Shown: positions 60,091 to 64,000 of the stretch, in pieces | How the letters are laid out: every line of letters starts with the position of its first letter | How positions within the stretch are numbered: the stretch's first letter is position 1 | Origin: Polytrichum commune | Taxonomy: Eukaryota; Streptophyta; Polytrichopsida; Polytrichales; Polytrichaceae | Reading direction: 5' to 3' | Length of the DNA stretch: 64,000 bases | Assembly: GCA_950295325.1 (NCBI GenBank) | Contig: OX485808.1 | Location: 13,954,501 to 14,018,500, forward strand | The notes under the pieces: model-generated | Databases searched by the model: none | Told to the model about the DNA's origin: nothing | The model's input: only the letters and a program-made list of their open reading frames with translations | Program-made: the position numbers and the translations under genes

Positions 60091-61910
60091 ATTTTCCGGG
60101 GGAAATGGTACAAAAGTGTAGTTGGAACACACCACTGTGTTATAGTAATAGAGGATGAATGTGGTTTCACCAAAATCAAAATAACATCAAATTTAGGGTA
60201 TAGGGAGCCTTGGGGAGCGCATATTCCATTGGTCATGTGTTTTACCACCAAGATAGTGAACATGAGGATTGGTTCTATGTTGTAGATGTCGAGGGTTGTG
60301 GGTACCTGGAGGCAGTAACACAATCTGGTTTGGGTCCAAACGAGCTAGTGGTTGAAAGCCAAATCAAGGATGTTGACGAAAAGGTTGAGGTCAAGATCTG
60401 TTGAGTTAGCAATGAGTGCTCATCCTGGTGAGACATTGGTTGATGAAGCAATGATGGCAGGCACTGTGAACGAAGAATTTATGGAGGAGAATTCGGCCCA
60501 ATCTGCGAAGGATTTGGAAATAGAGATTAGTGATGTGTTAGATAGAGTGACAAAGAATCCATTGAACGGGAGGATTTTAACAACAATGAGTAACATTGGC
60601 CCATTGATTTCAATACATGGAGAAACAATACATGAATGGTGTATGGTGTGTAATTTAGATGTTTTTTTGAGTGGTTGATTTTTTTATGGTATGTGTTATT
60701 ATTATACTTTATGATAATTAATAAAAGATTTTACAATGCCAATGTAATAAAGAAACCATAAACAATGTTTTCCAACACATTATTAATCACATATTTGCAG
60801 AGTGTAACGAAATTGAAAAGTCTAGGTTACCTCACATAATAAAGCATTAGTGTTTGGTTTATAAACATTTAGATAACCATTGCAATCCCATGATTTTATG
60901 GATTATGTATTATTGTAGGGCTGATAAAGAGCGTATTTAATTGCAAATAAAGGCATCATTATTACTGTGAGCTTTAGAGGTGCATAGGATCAAGTAAGGA
61001 AATATAGAAATGGAAATGCAAAAGGAAACATACCCAATGTTGGCCAACATTAATAAGTAATTTGGGAAAATTTGAAAGTGGTAAAAAAACTCCTAACTTG
61101 TGATGTATAGTAACAACCATGACAAAGTGGCATTTGTAAGAAATATGATCCTTTATGAGCTATGACATCAAACAATAAAGTTGGAGGATGAAATGTATTT
61201 GGACATAACACCTCACAATGATAAAAGTGAAAACCTACCAAGGACCTCCATCACTACTCACGATGGATAATGTACATGGGCAATTGGACACGGGAAATTA
61301 CCATAGGAACAAGAGTTGTAATATTCCATGGCTCACTGTCTTGCAAATGATAAAAATGGTATACCATACATTTTAGCAGTAGTGATGCAACCTACCTAGA
61401 CTTAGCACATGTATAATCCAAAATTACAAAATCAAATAGACCCCCTCAATCTCCTCATGTAGACAGGGATCACCCAGTAAGCATTCATGTCCAATGTTTT
61501 TGTGGAAGTAGAATCACATGGTGGATGTGAACTTATTAATGGGTTTTCCCACTCCTTCTTTGCTCCATTAACTAGTTCGCTGCTAGTCGCGTCCAAGCCT
61601 TGCAAAGACACCTCCAAAGCTAGTCCTTCATGCCTAGACTGCTCCTTCAATGTATAATACCCCAAAAATTTCGTGTAAGGCTTGAAAATATGCTATGAAC
61701 ACTCCCTACCAACTAATATTTTTGGCTTGATCGGCCAACTTTTGGAGGTCGTTTCCACAAAATAAGCTTGGATCTAGCATCTCTAACTTATACCAACCTA
61801 TGGTAGAGTTTTCAGGTGATTTTGACCACCTACATATTTCCAACCAGTTGATGTTTTTGGTAAGATCGGCCAACTTCTAGAGGTGGTGTCAACAAACCGA
61901 GTCTGGATAT
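60091..61910. other. Right arm, no intact gene seen
   Basis: Mirror of 19459-21278. Overlapping forward frames at 60210-60404 and 60352-60678 may be a decayed gene; no motif recognised. Confidence 0.4.
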
Positions 61911-62243
61911 GCCCTTTTGTTGTGGCCTAAAGCCTTCTTGACTCTAGTGAAGTATTTTGTGTTTTTCACCAAAGCTAGTAAGGAGTGATGTTAATGTGTT
62001 GGTATAGAAGTTTGTAAATAATATTGGCTAAGGCGATGGGTTTGTAGTTGGTGATGAGGAGGGGGTCCTCTATTTTGTGGAGTAATACGATATTGACGTG
62101 TTTCCAATAAACTAGTATGTTTTTGTTTTTTTGGAGGTAACATTGTTTGAAGAAAAGAAAGAGCACATTGTGGAAGGATGTTGGCAGTGCTTTTAGGATC
62201 CGTTTGGGATGTTGTCGGGTGTGGGGGCTTTGCCCCTTGCTAG
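61911..62243 (-). pseudogene. LINE reverse transcriptase fragment, right-arm copy
   Basis: Mirror of 19126-19458, with the same KAPTPDNIP, NYKPIAL and QEGFR blocks and the same stops. Confidence 0.8.
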
Positions 62244-64000
62244 GTTTTATAGGCTATGTGGATATGTGGAAGAGTTTCTAGGTAGTGGGGGGCTATTATG
62301 GTGCGTTGATAGGGTGAGTTGAGGTTGTGTGTGCATGTAGTGGGAAGTTTATGTGTGTCGAGTGGATTGTTGATGTGTGTTGGACTTGTTGGGGGGGAGG
62401 GGGTTGGTTATTTGTGTGTAAAGCGGTATGTTAGAGAGCAAGATTGTGGTGAGGAGTAGCATTTTGATTGAGTGATTGGAGCACCTTCTTGAGATGGTGT
62501 GTTGCGGAGATATTGTGAAAGTCCAATGGTTGAGCTTGTATTTTTTCTTTGTACATTGGTAGAGAAGGCAAAGGGCAAGTATGTAGCACCATTGGTGGCT
62601 ATTTGGGATGAAACTATCCATTATGGTGTTGCTTTGGTTGAGTTGTTGATCTAGTTGAGAGCATTGTGGGATTATGAGAAGAGTCCAAGGAATAAGCTTG
62701 TACCCTTTATTGATATATATGCAGAGAAAGAAGAGTACAAGTGTAGAGGTCCATTGATGGCTATAGGTTGGGAAGCTATCCGTTGTATGTGTTGTAGTCT
62801 TGGTGCTGATTGTGGGAGGTGTGCGGTGGAAGCCCGGTGGAGGTTGGAGTTGGAGTGGCGTTGTGGTAGTGTGCGTCGATGTCCTTGGAACTTGTGGTGG
62901 TGGTGGGCATTGGAGACTTTTGAGGCATTGAGTCAGTCATGTTTTGAACAATACCTTGCATGCGTTGGTTCGACATTTGTTTCTCGTATGCCAAAGTGCC
63001 GACAATCGCATGGAGGTTGGATGCTTGGGTCATGATCTTGTGGGTGGCCGATTCCATGCGGCCATCTGTGAGCCCAATATTGTGCCCACATGTGTTCTTA
63101 ATCTTAAAATCATTAAAACCTTAGGCTTTAGATTTACATTGGATATTCAAAAGGATAAAAAGAGTGAGGCTTTCAAGTTTAGGTTGGAGTTGAGCTTAAA
63201 GACTAGTGTAGGAGTTACTTTGGGCTTGAGGCTAGAAGAATTGATTTGGGGATTAATTAATTGTTAGGTAAAGCTTAAGGTTAGTTGGGTTATGACTTAG
63301 CTTAGTGTTTGTTTTAGGATAGTGGCTTGAGGCACAAGCATTGTTCGTTTAAGGCTTGATCATGGTTTGTTTTAGGATGGGGGGTGCCTCCAAAGTGTAG
63401 ATTAGGAAGCTTGATTTCCAGATTAGGGAGAGGGGGGTCCCTGGAACTCGGGGGGTCGGCCACAGTTTTGCTCTCTCTCACATTCGCCGAACATGCAGTC
63501 CGGAGGGGGCGAAGCCCTGCCAGATTTTCAAGGAGGTTCGATCTGAAGTGGCATCAAGAGCACAAAGAGGGTGGGATGAGTAAGGCGATGGAGAGCAACT
63601 AAGCCCTGGAGGAGGTCAGCAATGAGCTGCCGGAAGCAGCTGGAGAATTCTCTTGCTGGTGAGACGTGGCTGCACAAAAAGGTGGCTACACCAGGACGGT
63701 TGGTGCTACAGGGGTAGAGGTGGCTTAATATTCTAACATGCTATTTGTGCTGCTAGGGAGTGAGCTAGCGAGGATTCCAAGAAGCCAGCCAGTAGGTTGC
63801 GAGAGGGGAGGAATGCAGGTGGCTAGCTTGCGAGGGTTTAAGAAGCGAGTTCACATGTGTGTTGGACGGGAGATCTGCTTCCTCAAATGCTAGAATATTT
63901 GACACGAATATGAAATCGTTCAGGGCGAAGAGGGCAACAGAAGAAGGCGAGGAGGGTGGTTTAACAAGTGTCGCATTCAGATAGGAATTCTCTCCAACCA
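62244..64000. other. Outer part of right arm to window end, no intact gene seen
   Basis: Mirror of 17369-19125; short frames only. Confidence 0.4.

Larger units (their letters stand above)
46477..64000 (-). repeat. Giant inverted repeat, right arm
   Basis: Reverse complement of 17369-34892; see the left arm. The match runs to the last base of the window (64000 pairs with 17369), so the true outer end lies beyond. Known differences from the left arm: 50898 and 50904. Confidence 0.97.

Noticed and set aside
17369-64000. The inverted repeat as a plastid genome inverted repeat
   Set aside because: No rRNA, tRNA or plastid genes are present; the arms hold an intron-containing cytosolic EF-1alpha and nuclear transposon remnants.

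Overview
This looks like nuclear DNA of a land plant. The evidence is an elongation factor 1-alpha gene with plant-type structure (a coding intron splitting the NK|MD motif and a probable 5' UTR intron), CCCTAAA telomere-type motifs, GT-AG introns, and plant-style mobile elements (hAT-like, MULE-like with SWIM finger, LINE, Ty3/gypsy, tRNA-derived SINE). From memory, the SWIM-transposase-like and 'GNHR' protein families resemble ones in mosses and other non-seed plants; I could not check this, so a bryophyte origin is only a guess. No organelle, bacterial or rRNA/tRNA genes were seen.

The dominant feature is a giant inverted repeat. Positions 17369-34892 are mirrored by 46477-64000: paired coordinates always sum to 81,369, so there is no net indel, and I found only two base differences, both inside one A/T run. 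Each arm is at least 17,524 bp and the right arm is still matching at the window end. An 11,584-bp unique spacer (34893-46476) separates them. From outside to inside each arm holds: gene-poor sequence, a decayed LINE reverse transcriptase, a duplicated block with CCCTAAA motifs, an intact EF-1alpha gene (447 aa), a gene-poor stretch with a 32-bp minisatellite, a multi-exon 'GNHR' gene that is broken by a stop and by a 2.84-kb repeat-bounded insertion, and a 149/150-bp satellite with a perfect palindromic core. The arm/spacer junction falls in the last, decayed satellite copy.

Left of the inverted repeat (1-17368) lie two decayed copies of one SWIM-finger, MULE-like transposase gene (375-4794 and 11948-14230). 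The first contains a 924-bp hAT-like element with an 8-bp target duplication. A decayed kinase-like fragment (5071-5864), a tandem-repeat block (6771-7400) and a 2.39-kb terminal-inverted-repeat element with its own 8-bp target duplication (7943-10333) follow.

The spacer holds a diverged exon related to the GNHR gene, a decayed Ty3/gypsy pol with a PHD-like finger at its C-terminus, a Ulp1-like fragment, a 120-bp tandem duplication and a complete SINE with an 11-bp target duplication. The only genes that look functional are the two EF-1alpha copies, transcribed away from the centre of the inverted repeat. Everything else recognisable is mobile or decayed.
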